DNA from: Cylicocyclus nassatus
Taxonomy: Eukaryota > Nematoda > Chromadorea > Rhabditida > Strongylidae
Assembly (NCBI GenBank): GCA_958299035.1
Contig: CATQJL010000112.1
Span: 60,247,823-60,311,822, forward strand
Length of the DNA stretch: 64,000 bases
Direction of reading: 5' to 3'
The notes beneath the pieces were generated by a model. The model saw only the letters and a list, made by a program, of their open reading frames with translations, was not told the origin of the DNA and did not search any database. Positions 45,596 to 56,942 of the stretch are shown one piece after another (the first letter of the stretch is position 1; every line of letters starts with the position of its first letter). Both the position numbers and the translations under genes were made by a program.

Positions 45596-46402
45596 TAAAA
45601 GAGAGTCAAACCTTGTCCATTATCTTTTAGGTTTTTGCGTCCATTACGACTTAGCCGGAATTGGCAGTAAGCCGATTGATACGCCTTTGAATTATGCTAT
45701 CCAACTGTGCAACTCGGTGAATGTGTTTTGTTCCGGTCGTTGTTGTTCTATTTCCGTTTCCAATCGTATTATTTAGTTCAATAAAGTCTTTGAATAACTT
45801 TGCGTTTAATTGATATCATTTACGTTTTTTTCTGGTCAAGGTCTGTTCCTTTCATAGCTGAAGGCACGGAAGACATGTCTTTGAGGATCACTGTTTTTGA
45901 GGACCACCAGAATCTTGGTACATTCCAGTAGAGAAACAGCCGAGTAGTCAAATTTGCATTCACAAATCTTTATAGAATTTGTTCAGGAAACATAGATACA
46001 TCGACTTTCGACGCTATAGTGTGACCGTATAAGCACCGAATTCGCGTATAAAGGCTCCGATATCCACAGTAAAGCGATCACAACAGTCAGAGTAGTTGTG
46101 TAGTTTCAGTATGTTCTACTGTAGGCCGAAACTGTATGAAAGTAACAACTCTAGTCTAAAGGAACACAATCATCAAGTTTTATGTTTTCGAGAAATACAT
46201 CTCATTCATACCTCTACCTGGCAGTGAAAGTTGTGAAAGCATTTTTGAGTAGGTTCATCATTAGAAACGATGGAAGTTGGCTGAACGTTTTACGTTTATA
46301 CGAATGTAGCTTCCTCCATTATTATCATGATCTGCTTCTGGAGACACGAAAAAAAGCAACTTAGCTTTTCACTCTAAGCAAAACTCAAAGATTTTGAGAA
46401 AC
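45596..46402. other. No gene seen
   Basis: Ordinary A+T-rich DNA. The frames 45582-45776 and 46182-46364 lack family features. Confidence 0.35.
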
Positions 46403-46788
46403 TTAAAGGCAGCGTCCGCGCAAAATTTCGAATGAAATTTTTTTGTTTATCTGGGCTTATTCCTCCCGCTGGTTCTAGAAATGCAGCTTGGAGGGCACGA
46501 AAACGCCGAAAACGTGCTTTTCCAGAAGCCCTTGGTTTGAATTTTGTCTCCTGCCGCCATGGTTAAGACGCAGAATCTTTGTGGGATACATACGTCTTGA
46601 CTGTGTGCGATATGTGCACTCTGGCTTATCGAACTAACTCGTCTCGGTTGCCGGGGCGTTCTATTCGCCACTTCTGAAGCGGATTTCTCGCCTCAGAAGC
46701 AAGGTGCATTGCCAGTTGGGCAAGAGTCCTACCAGGACGGGCGCCCCTGTACTCTAAATTTTTGTATCTGCCCGGACGCTGCTTTTAA
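46403..46788. mobile_element. TTAA-flanked MITE (copy 4), 386 bp
   Basis: TTAA then AGGCAGCGTCCGCGCAAAAT; right end CCGGACGCTGCTT then TTAA. Interior more GC-rich than its surroundings. Confidence 0.8.
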
Positions 46789-46931
46789 ACCAGCTCTATC
46801 TTAGTCGATAAGTGTCTGTTCTCCATTCGCTACATGTCGCAACCTTTTTTTGAAGACCAACGGCAAAGAAGCTACATTGCGTTGACATCTATAAGCATTT
46901 CGGACCACGGACTGTGCGTAGTTCGGCTGCC

Positions 46932-47272
46932 TTAAAGGCACCGTCCACGCGGATTTTCGACTTCCATGTTTTTGTCGTTTCAGGGCCTTCTCATGTCCCT
47001 GATTCCGAATGTGAAGTTGAGAATGCGCGAAAACTCCAACAATCTCCGTTTCGGAGAACCCACAGGCCGGCTTTCCGGAACGGTGATTGGCTGGACGAGC
47101 ACAAATGGGCGGGCATGGATGGGGGTCCTCGTGTTTGCTATTCCGATGCGATTTTCTCGCTTCCGAAGCGGCATTTTGCGCCGCGACTTGGGCATTGGAT
47201 TGATAGAGGGCCCTACTATTATATGCTGACAAAAGCTCAAAACTCTCAACTTAGGGTGGAAGGTGCCTTTAA
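46932..47272. mobile_element. TTAA-flanked MITE (copy 5), 341 bp
   Basis: TTAA then AGGCACCGTCCACGCGGATT; right end GGGTGGAAGGTGCCT then TTAA. The frames across 46801-47336 on both strands are shadows of this element. It lies only ~140 bp from copy 4. Confidence 0.8.
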
Positions 47273-48855
47273 TCTTTTCTGGGGCAAATGAGTCAACAGC
47301 ATGAACATAAACGACTAGCACGGAATTTAGCACCATACAAACATGGTGGATATTTTATGTAGAAGTAATCATGTTTTGAGCCGTACTGCTATAATTCGGC
47401 GCACAGTTCTTCTATACTATTTACTCCTACTCAGGGTTCGGCACGAGGTGGCTTCCCGATGCTGCAAGAAACGAAGTCGCCTTTGACTTCGTTTTTTGCA
47501 GTTGCACAATGAGTACGACATCCGCCATGAACACGAGAAAACACATGAAACGGAACGGAAACGGAACGGAATCAAACAAAATAAAAAAACGTCAAAGAAG
47601 CATCAAACAAACGCGATGATATTCGCAATCTCTGGATTGACGGCATAATGTTTCCAGCACGCGCGCAGCACTACGCGCTTGGAGCAGTGTTGCCGCCGTC
47701 ATTCAAAATTTCAAGGAGCTGTAAGTAAGCGGAGAGGAGGGGTTTAATTTAGGAAACAATTTGTAGTGTTTGGGATGTAGATGAGAATTATGTAAAGAAT
47801 ATAAAAAAATTGTGAGGAAGGAATTTATGACTTTCTCCTTCCCAAGCCACCTTAAGTGGCTTCCCAGGTGGCTTGAAAGCCACCTAACTCTGAAAAAAAA
47901 GTTCACACGCCTTCAGTTTGCACAATTTTTTCGTAATTCTTCACAAATAGTCCTAACTCCCCACTACCCATCTACATAGCGGCATGCTAGTTACGACCTA
48001 GGTTTGCGTGCCAAAAGCCGTGTGGACCCGTTTGACGCGCTTTGAAGGACTCGCTTATCGAACCGGCTCGCACTTGTGCATGGTGGACCAGGGCCCAGCA
48101 CGAGGTGACATATAAGGAATAAAAAAGAAGTTCCTCTTGGCTTTGCAGAAAATTACGAGATACCTTTTGTAGTATTTGTAGAAACTCCTCTAATGATCTG
48201 CGACGAAAAAAAGGGAATAGTGAAGAAAAGACTAGAAATAAACCAAAGTTTAGAAAGAAATGCAAAAAAAGATATTTTTATATCATCAAGAGCAGTAAGA
48301 AAGCATAGGGGACAAAACTTGGGTTAAGGTGAGTACTCATAGGTAGATTCGCTGAAAAATATATTTATGTAAAAAATCTGGAAATTTATGTGAGGAAGGG
48401 GAAGAATTGTGAAGATTCTTGACTTTGTTTGGTCCCGCGCAACCTCAGGGTGCTCCCAGGTTGTGAGAAACCTAAAATCAAGGAACACTTTGAACTTTTC
48501 TCATCCACCCAATTTTTTTCATGATTTTCACACTTTTCCTTCGATCATCGCCGCGGATGTACACATTAAATTTGGTGGCTTAATACTGCTTACTCGTTGT
48601 AAACAAGACTGTCAACATTTTTGCATTTGTTAATTGTGTTTTGACGTTAAAATCGTGTGCACACAGGTTTACGCGCTGTATTTGATACGTGTTAATTTAC
48701 CTGTCACTGTTGAAATTTCCTTAGACCTTCAAATTCGGCTTGCCAAGAGAGAGTTAGTGTTTTCAAATATTTCATCAGGTTGCGGAGGTGAAACTATGGG
48801 TTCCGCTTTGCCAGCTTGTGAAAACGCCACCTCTGCTGAGCCTTGAGTGGACCTA
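47273..48855. other. Spacer with local hairpins and GGTGGCTT repeats
   Basis: 47462-47500 is a perfect-looking hairpin (CTGCAAGAAACGAAGTCGCC / GACTTCGTTTTTTGCAG). AGCCACC / GGTGGCTT boxes alternate at 47845-47883, and GCACGAGGTG occurs at 47441 and near 48104. These suggest a small repeat family. No gene is recognised. Confidence 0.4.
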
Positions 48856-49800
48856 TTAGGTTGTAACAGAATTAATGCAGGTTTTGAATTCCAACCGCAA
48901 TAAGTCATACACTTCTCATTTCTAAGTAGGTTGCAAAATACCATTCGATAGAGCAAAGCAATCTCTATAAGGTGGCAATCTTGTTTTAGCAACAACTCTG
49001 ATCCACTACGAGTTTCGAGCCAAAAACTAAAAAAATTCAACTGTCCGAAAAATTGAGAAAAATCGTAACTCAGTTCATAAAAAACCTACAAAAATTCTAA
49101 CTTGCTCACGAAAAACACTATTCACATAAGACATCTATATACGCCTTTGCCGTATTTTTTTCTGTGTTAGAAATCAAGAAAACGGAAATTTTCGTGCGTT
49201 TGCCAAAGTGATGCTGTGCCCTTCCCACATAAGTAGTTGTATACTACAAACCTGTAGAAGTACAAACGTAAATTTCCAATTCTCTACAAGCTTCAGTTCT
49301 TGAGAAATTTGAATTTTAGCTTGGACTACATGACTAGCGAAAACTGTATTCGATATTTTTCGAGAACTAAAGCTTGTAAAGAGCTGGAAACTCACGTTTA
49401 TACTTCCACAGATTTGCAGTATACAACTACTTATGTGGGAGCACAGCATCATTTTGGCAAGCGCACGAAAACTTCCGTTTTCTTAATTTCTAACAGAGAA
49501 AAAAACGGCAAAGGCGTGTATAGCTGTCTTATGTGAATAGTGTTTACGTGAGCAAGTTAGTTTTTTGTAGGTTTTTTATGAACTGAGTTACGATTTTTCT
49601 CAATTTTTCGGACAGTTGAATCTTTTTAGTTTTTGGCTCGAAACTCGTGGTGGATCAGAGTTGTTGCTAAAGCAAGATTGCCACCTTATAGAGATTGCTT
49701 TGCTCTATCGAATGGTATTTTGCAACCTACTTAGAAATGAGAAGTGTACGACTTATTGCGGTTAGAATTCAAAACCTGCATTAATTTTGTTACAACCTAA
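48856..49800. mobile_element. Mariner-type long-TIR MITE, 945 bp
   Basis: Ends TTAGGTTGTAACAGAATTAA and its near-complement TTAATTTTGTTACAACCTAA, with TA on both sides. The arms are strongly complementary (GATAGAGCAAAGCAATCTCT at 48948; AGAGATTGCTTTGCTCTATC near 49690). Frames 48729-49040, 49174-49452 and 49300-49536 are shadows in the arms. Confidence 0.85.
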
Positions 49801-50159
49801 TACATGCAGGTATGTTGTGCAAAATTTTAGCTCGGTAGCTTGGTTGCAGCTATCTCCATGAATTTTGTGACAGACAGACATACACACACGCACAAAAATA
49901 CAGACGCTTGGCGCTTTATTATAAGTCATGATTCTATGAATGTCATTGTTAGAACTATGAGTTTGGTTTTTTGTAAAAATAAAACGTATCCTTGCTCATG
50001 TTACCATTCCAACATTAATAATGTCTTTCTAGATGACTGAACCATCCCTGTATATCTGATGAAGAGCTCATGGAAAAACTCTCCACTTCCTAAGAGGAAA
50101 AGTCGTGGGCAGACGACTTTAAAAGGATTAAAATAGAATCTAGATCAGAACATGGAGAG
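49801..50159. other. Short spacer
   Basis: Contains a CAGACAGACATACACACACG microsatellite (about 49870). No gene. Confidence 0.35.
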
Positions 50160-51051
50160 GAAGAAGAAGGGGACGTAGTGCGAAGGCAAGAAGAGGAACA
50201 AGAAACGGATGTGGTGGGAGGTCAGGAAGAGGACGATGAAACGGACGTGGGACAATCAAGGCATCGCAGAGTTTTTCCGGAAAGGGCGATGCCTTTCTTG
50301 ATGTCTGATGAAATCGCTTTCAAAAAGAATTTTCGTTTTAGCAAAAGAGTTTTTACGAAATATGTGATCTAGTCAATAACAATTTTGGACGGTCAAACTA
50401 CCGATCGCAGCCATTGTCCATCACCCAGTAAGTTGCGATATGTCCCAAATTGCTGAGGAGATACATCAGACAAAGAGACTCGGCGCGTGGCCGGTTGTGA
50501 CCAATCCACCATCAGCCGAATTCTCACAAATGAAGCGTTCTGTTTACATGCTGCTAAATATGTGTACTGCCCTGGAGCAGAGGAGCAAAGACACATAAGC
50601 ACGAACGGCCATAAATTGAGATTCCCGTGGATCAATGCGTTGTTCCTTGGATCGGCGCATGATAGTCGAGTATTTCTTGAATCTCGACTCTATCTATGAC
50701 GAACGGTCAGAATCCTGACTGCCTGATAGGCGATTCAGCTTATGCCGCTGATTCGTTCCTGATTAAGGTCGTCAAAATTCTTCTACTCAAGCAGGTAAAA
50801 CGTATCCCATCGAAAGCCATGTAACAAAACTTCTCGTCATAAAATCGATACGATATGCACAGCTCGCTCCCATATCAAACTGGCCACTGGGCTCCTCAAG
50901 GGTCGATGGAAGATACTGGAAGAAGAGCGCCGTAAGCTTTCCTTTATGTTAAAGATACAAGGTCGTTGACGTGCATTCACAATTGGGAAATGGAGGAGTT
51001 CAAACCGCCAGAGCAGGAGGAAGTTGAAGCTGAGGAAGGGCCTACTCCTTA
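50160..51051 (+). pseudogene. PIF/Harbinger transposase relic
   Basis: Pieces in different frames follow the order of a Harbinger (DDE_4-type) nuclease. These are an acidic N-terminus with FRFSKRVFTKYVI (50178-50372); CDQSTISRIL (about 50495); GHKLRFPWINALFLGSAHDS (about 50610); IGDSAYAADSFLIKVVKIL (about 50725); SHIKLATGLLKGRWKILEEE (about 50870); and an acidic end WEMEEFKPPEQEEVEAEEG with a stop near 51051. The D of IGDSAY and the GLLKGRWK block are family hallmarks. At least four frame changes or stops disrupt it. Terminal repeats were not located. Confidence 0.75.
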
Positions 51052-51625
51052 ACTGGTAGATCGCTAATTCATTGGATAATAACGAATAACTTTTTGTAAA
51101 AAAATTTTTCTGAGCGTCCCAGTGTACTTTTGTTCAGAAGTAACACAATGTAAACTTCACTTTCACTGGAAATTTTTCATAGTAAGCTATAAAAACAATA
51201 CTAAAAAATCTTCAGATGCAGAAAAGTCAACTCTCTGGCTGAAAAACCAGAAAAGCGAAAATCATTTCCGTACACTTTTCCAATGAAAGTTTTACCGTTA
51301 TCCGGATTTTTAGCGTTTTTCTTCTGATAAGCGGGGATTATGCAGTCTCACATTCCATGAAAAAATCTTAAGACTAGGGTTAGTATTCCATGCGAATGCC
51401 TCAAAAACGGTTGGATCCGCATCAAAATCTTCAGCCTAATCATTTCCTTTCAGCTCATTATCTATTTGCAATCTCAATTTTAAGTTTCCCAATCGGGTTT
51501 ATTGAGGAATTGAACATGCTCGATTTGAAGCTGCAAAAGCTCCAAAGCCAATCTTTCTTTTTTTTATCCTTATGTGCAGCTTTTCCGTTTCTAATTAGCT
51601 GGTCTTCGTGATTCTGAGTCTCAAT
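51052..51625. other. No gene seen
   Basis: A+T-rich. The frame 51390-51611 ends in a hydrophobic run (SFFFLSLCAAFPFLI) but lacks supporting context. Confidence 0.3.
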
Positions 51626-52400
51626 CTAGAAACAATCTTGGGTAAGACCACCTGAACCTACGATACTGTGCCCTGAGGTCCTTTCGTCACGTCTAGGCTC
51701 TATTTGTTGTCTACTGCGATCTTGATGATATTCCACCAACATGTAGTCATCCTTATTGTTTAACTCGGTGATTAATTTCCCATATTCTTGTATATCTCCG
51801 GCAGGCAGATTTTCTTTTCTTTGATGATGGGCTGGAGACTGCTTCTCTAAACAAAATAAATCAAAGGGGTCGCAGCGCATTATACTTGAACTGCACAACT
51901 ATCGACATTGGTGATCGTTTGTGGCTTGCTAGCTGAGCAAACCGTGGCTGCTAATGTGATGCGGCTCACACTTAAATTTTCTTATTCCCCTTTTCCAGAA
52001 TGTCTAAAAGATGTAGGCGGCCACATTTTGTAATTTTGAAGTATTACTTACAAGTTGTTGTTGATTTCGTCTTCACCCTCAAACGTAGATTTAAATTTAT
52101 GTTCCACCCCGCGTTTGCATTATAAAGATTGCTGAAAACAATCTAGCACTATGTAAAATATATAAACATGTTAATCATGTTTACATTCATATTATTCTTA
52201 TTTTCAAGATTTCCACAGATCTCTGTACCGAAGGCTAGACCCTTTAAACGAGCTTTACTTCCAATTTCGTCCAATAAAATGGCTACATGTGCAGAGATTT
52301 TTATCTCTTCGGTATCCCGACACCAGTCTTCGTTGGTTCTTCTTTCTGTAAGCACTTTTAAACGAGTGCCCAGTAGTTGACAAGTGAACCCACTTCTATG
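51626..52400 (-). CDS. Possible two-exon gene of unknown function
   Basis: The downstream exon 51626-51846 follows a TTTTGTTTAG acceptor and reads SPAHHQRKENLPAGDIQEYG, then KLITELNNKDDYMLVEYHQD, and ends in a stop. The upstream stretch, about 52195-52400, contains RRTNEDWCRDTEEIKISAHV and LLDEIGSKARLKGLAFG. Both look like real soluble protein. A phase-1 GTACAG donor after GLAF would join them in frame; the later GTAAAC donor near 52194 would not. An A9 run upstream of 52400 coincides with a frame change, so the 5' end is unresolved. Not recognised; could be host gene, fragment or TE gene. Confidence 0.4.
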
Positions 52401-52580
52401 GCCGTAATTTTTTTTTCATGGTGTCCCTTATGCATTGGTCGAGTTGAGTAGAGGGTCTCGTTGGATGAACCGAACTCAATAGGATTCGATTTAACTCTTC
52501 TAAATTTTCTTTTTTCCCTTAATCAATGGAAAATAGACGGTCTTACTTTATGAATGGAAAGTAGATAAGTATCGAGTGCT

Positions 52581-52603
52581 NNNNNNNNNNNNNNNNNNNN
52601 NNN
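52581..52603. other. 23-N gap
   Basis: It hides the left terminus of the next mariner-type element. Long complementary arms may have defeated assembly here. Confidence 0.95.
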
Positions 52604-53556
52604 GTTACATAAGTCTTGTTACACTTTAATTTCTTAAGACAATAAGTCGTGAACTTCATAATTTTAATAGGGCTTCAGGGAACAGTCAGATAGAGCAAAG
52701 AAAGCTCTACAAGATGGTGTGCAAAAGTCCGCACCATCTTCGATCCACCGTAAATTTGCATCCAAAATCTGAGTCGCAGTGAAGGCTCAAAAATTGCGAG
52801 AAAATCATATTTTTGTTCAGAAATCCTACGATGTTCCTACGAATCTCCAACTTGCTCACAAAAATTGCCCACTATATCAAACACTCATATGCACCGTTGC
52901 TGTATTTTTTCTTTTCTAAGAATCGAGAAAACAAAGATTTTCATGCTTGTACGAAAAAAGAAGCTATGTTATTTCTATTCTTGTAGCTGTATACTACAAG
53001 CCCTTAGAAGTTTAATTGTAAATTTTTGGCTCTTCATAAGCCCTAGTTTTCGAAAAATAGCAGATCTAGCTTTTCTCACTCTGGTGTTTAATGCTAAATT
53101 GGGTAAATTTCGAAGACAGGGGCTTTTGGAAAGCTGAAAATTTACGATTATACTTCTAAGGGCTTGTAGTATACAGCTACAAGATTAGAAATAGCATAGT
53201 TTCTTTCTTGTGAAAGCCAAAAAATTTTCCTTTTCTCGATGTCTAGATAAGGAAAAAATACAGCAACGGTGCATATGAGTGTTTAATACAGTGGGCAATT
53301 CTCATGAGCAAGTTGGGGATTCGTAGGATTTTTCTGAACAAAGGTATGAATTTTTCGCAATTCTTGAGCCTTCACTACGACTCAAATTTTGGATGCAAAG
53401 TTACAATGAGTCGAAGTTGGTACGAACTTTTCCACACCCTCTTGTAGAACTTGCTTTGCTCTATCGAATGATATGCTGCAGCCCTGTAAAGATTATGACG
53501 TGCATGACTTATCGCCGTTAGAATTTAAGTGTAACAAGACTTATTTAACAACCTAA
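52604..53556. mobile_element. Mariner-type long-TIR MITE, left tip in gap
   Basis: Right end AACAAGACTTATTTAACAAC then CTAA, followed by TA. The left part starts GTTACATAAGTCTTGTTACA, complementary to the right. Arms carry GATAGAGCAAAGAAAGCTCT (52690) and CTTGCTTTGCTCTATC (near 53455). Its right end marks the inner edge of long inverted repeat arm 2. Frame 52865-53137 is an arm shadow. Confidence 0.8.
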
Positions 53557-55084
53557 TATTTGGCTTAGCCACTTTTTGTATTTTTGCCTTAAAAGGATAG
53601 AAAGAGTAAGAGCATTTAAACCAAATTCAGCATACATGATGTATAGGGTGGGGCGAGTATTAAGTCATTTTGTTCGGGACACCGGATTGCCTCCATCGAT
53701 TTATTGATTTTTTGCACTTTTTGCTTCGAAAACTTCCCATGCTCGCACAAAAAAGAAGTCATTAAGTCTAAACCAAGTTTGGTAGACCATAGTGTATGGG
53801 CGTGCTTTGATGGGGCATATTTTAATAAGCCATTTTGTTTGGGACCTATCTATTGCCTCTTTCAGTTCCTGATTTTTTGCAATTTGCGTAATATACGTTA
53901 CTTAGAATGTTGAGTCAAAATGAATTGACAAAGCCGGAAATATGTCCTCAGTTTTTCTTTTTGCGCAGATTGTAAATCTCTTTCGTGCAAGATGGCAAAT
54001 TGTTTGCAAATTTTCACATTTCGCATTAAACTAAAAAATAAATTAAGCGAAAAGTTTACGAGGCAGCGGAGCTGCTGAGTATCTGCCGAATCTGCCGCGT
54101 AACAGCAGAGAGGGGCTGGTCGTGATATAAGCCATTTATTTTCTACTCATTCTCTTTGGTCGTCCCCCCCCCCCCCCTTAGTGTTTTCTCTTGCACATGC
54201 ACGGCAAAATCACTGATGCTGTGATCGTGCGATCTAAAGCAAAGTTTGGGCGCTATCCTGATTGCGATGTACAGAGTAGCTAACTGGCACGACGATTGAA
54301 GCTCCCCGCGTTTTGAAAGCCTACGATATTGTTCTATCGCTCAAAAAATATGAATATGGTATGCATATAAAATTGCTGAACAAGTCGCAAGATTGTCTAT
54401 CACTTGAAAACTAAGCAGCCTCCACTTGTGTTCTGCTTCAAGAAATACACATGTAATGTGAACGTGAATTCTGTCCTATCGAATAAATTTTTATCTATTT
54501 ATCTATTTATTTATTTATTTACACACACCGAAAAAAAATAAAAAATCGACTGAGAAACGCAGTTAGCACATTTTTCTAGCAAAGTTACCTCACAGTTACC
54601 TAACCTCAGTGCATAAGAATTGATCAACGTTGATTTACGATAAGCATAACCTCATTTTACGCTTGGCGATGGAAAGCTTGTGAATGTGCATTATAAGGTA
54701 GCTATGTTTGAGACATCAGACAAACAGCTCTCTTTTAATCATAAAAATTGACAATAAGACACAATTTCGCATTTTATGCTGCATGTCAATCATATCGACA
54801 TATTATTCATATCATATCTCATGCAAGCACTCATAATGATGCAGTTACAGTCACCTCACCGTACCTCTCCAAGAAGACCCTGTAATCCTCAAAGACCACG
54901 ATTTTCGTAAAGAGCGTGTTCGAAAACCTCTATAAGCGAAGTTTCCTTACAATTTAAGAGCATGAACATTTTGACCAAAATCCATCGGCGAAATCACTCA
55001 AACATCTTGGAAAACTTGCTTATAAGGGTTATCCGACCTGCTTTACGAAAATCACATCTGCTTAGCAAGAGAACTTCATATTTT

Positions 55085-55712
55085 AGAGTTACGTTGAGAA
55101 AAATTTAGAACGACACGATTTTTCCAGAATTCACCAGCCCTTCTAACTCCTATGGAAAGATGTCTTTGACCACTTTATAGCGCTGCGTAATCTACAGAAA
55201 AAGTACTATCGAAAGGTCCTTGCTGGAGTCTACTAGGGGCAATGCGCGCTGCTTTACACCTTCACGAAAAGACGTCTACAGAAAGATTTGAGAATATTGA
55301 AATCGGAATATCAAGAATATGCTGTATATCGAAAGACTTGCCTTGATGAACTGAGCACAAAGCTTCCTTCGGATTCAGAATATTCATTCCGAAGGAAGTT
55401 ACGGCGAGTAGAATTTAGAAACGCGTGATTTTTCCAAAATTCACCAACGCTTCTATCTCTTTTGGGAGACAGTCTGCAGCTACTCTTAAGCGCACGATAA
55501 TCTACAAGGACAGTACTATCGAACATTGCTTACTGGAATCTTTTATGTTACACAGACGCTGCGTTACATCCTTGCGAAAAGACCTCCACAGAAAAAATTC
55601 GAAAAAACTGGAAATGGAATATCGAGAGCATACTGTATATCAAAATATTTGCCTCGACGATCTGAACACAATGCTGCTTCTGGATTCGGAATATATTCAT
55701 TCCGAAGGAAGT
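55085..55712 (+). repeat. Two-copy tandem duplication, ~311-bp unit
   Basis: CGATTTTTCCAGAATTCACC...ATTCCGAAGGAAGTTACGGCG (copy 1, ending near 55404) and TGATTTTTCCAAAATTCACC...ATTCCGAAGGAAGTTATGGCG (copy 2, ending near 55715). They are diverged by perhaps a fifth. The open frames here (55311-55858) derive from it. Confidence 0.65.
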
Positions 55713-55987
55713 TATGGCGTTGCGTACTCTGCATGATTCGCATGGTTTCGCGGATCCTGAAATGTCGCGAACTTCCCGGATTATCGCGCACTTTGGCGGA
55801 AATCCCCGAATTCCGCGAAGTTTACAGAAATGTTGACATTCTGTGCGCGGTATTGTGATCTTAAGCAGATCTTAGAACAAATTCGATCAGAGTGGCTCTC
55901 TACCATACTCCTATAGTATACTGTCTATGTGTCATCAGCGACAGATCAATGGTATTACTGTTATCAGCACACTGAATTCAACCAAAA

Positions 55988-56590
55988 TAATAATCGATAA
56001 TTTTGAAAACTAATATTGTATTCGGAATCCCCATGCTCGATTACCCCCTGTGCAATCTCCCACCCCCGTAGCTCAAACTTTGCAAAAAAATCGATAGAAT
56101 CGACAAAAGTAATCGATAATCCTGAAAACTAATATTGTATTCGGAATCCCCATGCTCGATTACCCCCCTGTGCAATCTCCCACCCCCGTAGCTCAAACTT
56201 TGCAAAAAAATCGATAGAATCGACAAAAGTAATCGATAATCCTGAAAACTAATATTGTATTCGGAATCCCCATGCTCGATTACCCCCCTGTGCAATCTCC
56301 CACCCCCGTAGCTCAAACTTTGCAAAAAAATCGATAGAATCGACAAAAGTAATCGATAATCCTGAAAACTAATATTGTATTCGGAATCCCCATGCTCGAT
56401 TACCCCCCTGTGCACTCTCCCACCCCCGTAGCTCAAACTTTGCAAAAAAATCGATAGAATCGACAAAAGTAATCGATAATCCTGAAAACTAATGTTGTAT
56501 TCGGAATCCCCATGCCCGATTACCCCCCCCCCCCCCTATGCAAACTCCCAGCCCCGCAGGTGAACTCTGCAAAAAAATCGATAAAAATCG
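55988..56590 (+). repeat. Tandem array, exact 120-bp period, about 5 copies
   Basis: Copies are nearly identical, with CCCATGCTCGATTACCCCCC at 120-bp spacing. It belongs to the same family as 1690-2400 but is more homogeneous. Because 120 is divisible by three, the minus strand shows a spurious repetitive open frame (56041-56466). Confidence 0.9.
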
Positions 56591-56750
56591 ATAAAATCGA
56601 TATCGATCGATGACGAAAATTAGCCTATGACACCCGCCGGGGCCCGAAATGTATGTGTGCCAAGTTTGGTCCGGATCGGTTCAGAAATGGATTTTTCTAT
56701 TCGGAGCATACGTACAGACAAACAGACGTTCAGCTTCATATATAAGATGA
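56591..56750 (+). mobile_element. 3' block of retroposon-like element
   Basis: GACACCCGCCGGGGCCCGAA, TGTGCCAAGTTTGGTCCGGA and a shortened CAGACAAACAGACGTTCAGC tail ending TATATAAGAT. It is the same block as 2428-2580. Confidence 0.7.
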
Positions 56751-56837
56751 TGCGTCTCGTCAAGCTGAATCGAACGGTGTCCTCGGATTCAAAATTCGTC
56801 CATTCTGAAGCGAGATATGGCTAAATTGACGATCATT

Positions 56838-56942
56838 CCGGCGCACTGCAGCGGAGTGTGGTGCACTCTGCCGCACTCCGGCGCACTCTGCCACACTCCG
56901 GCGCACTGTGGCGGAGTGTGGTGGAGTGCGCCGCAGTCCGGC
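56838..56942. repeat. GC-rich ~20-bp minisatellite
   Basis: CCGCACTCCGGCGCACTCTG-type units with inverted variants (GGCGGAGTGTGGTGGAGTGC), five or more diverged copies. Confidence 0.6.

Noticed and set aside
46801..47336. Overlapping open frames on both strands
   Set aside because: They lie over the TTAA MITE at 46932-47272, which has no coding history.
47437..47448. TTCGGCACGAGG, identical to part of a classic EcoRI cDNA-library adapter
   Set aside because: The core GCACGAGGTG recurs near 48104 in related repeat context, so it is better explained as a genomic repeat; only 12 bases match.
56041..56466. 141-codon repetitive minus-strand open frame
   Set aside because: The array period of 120 bp is divisible by three, so any open unit gives a long repeated frame; the sequence equals the non-coding array at 1690-2400.
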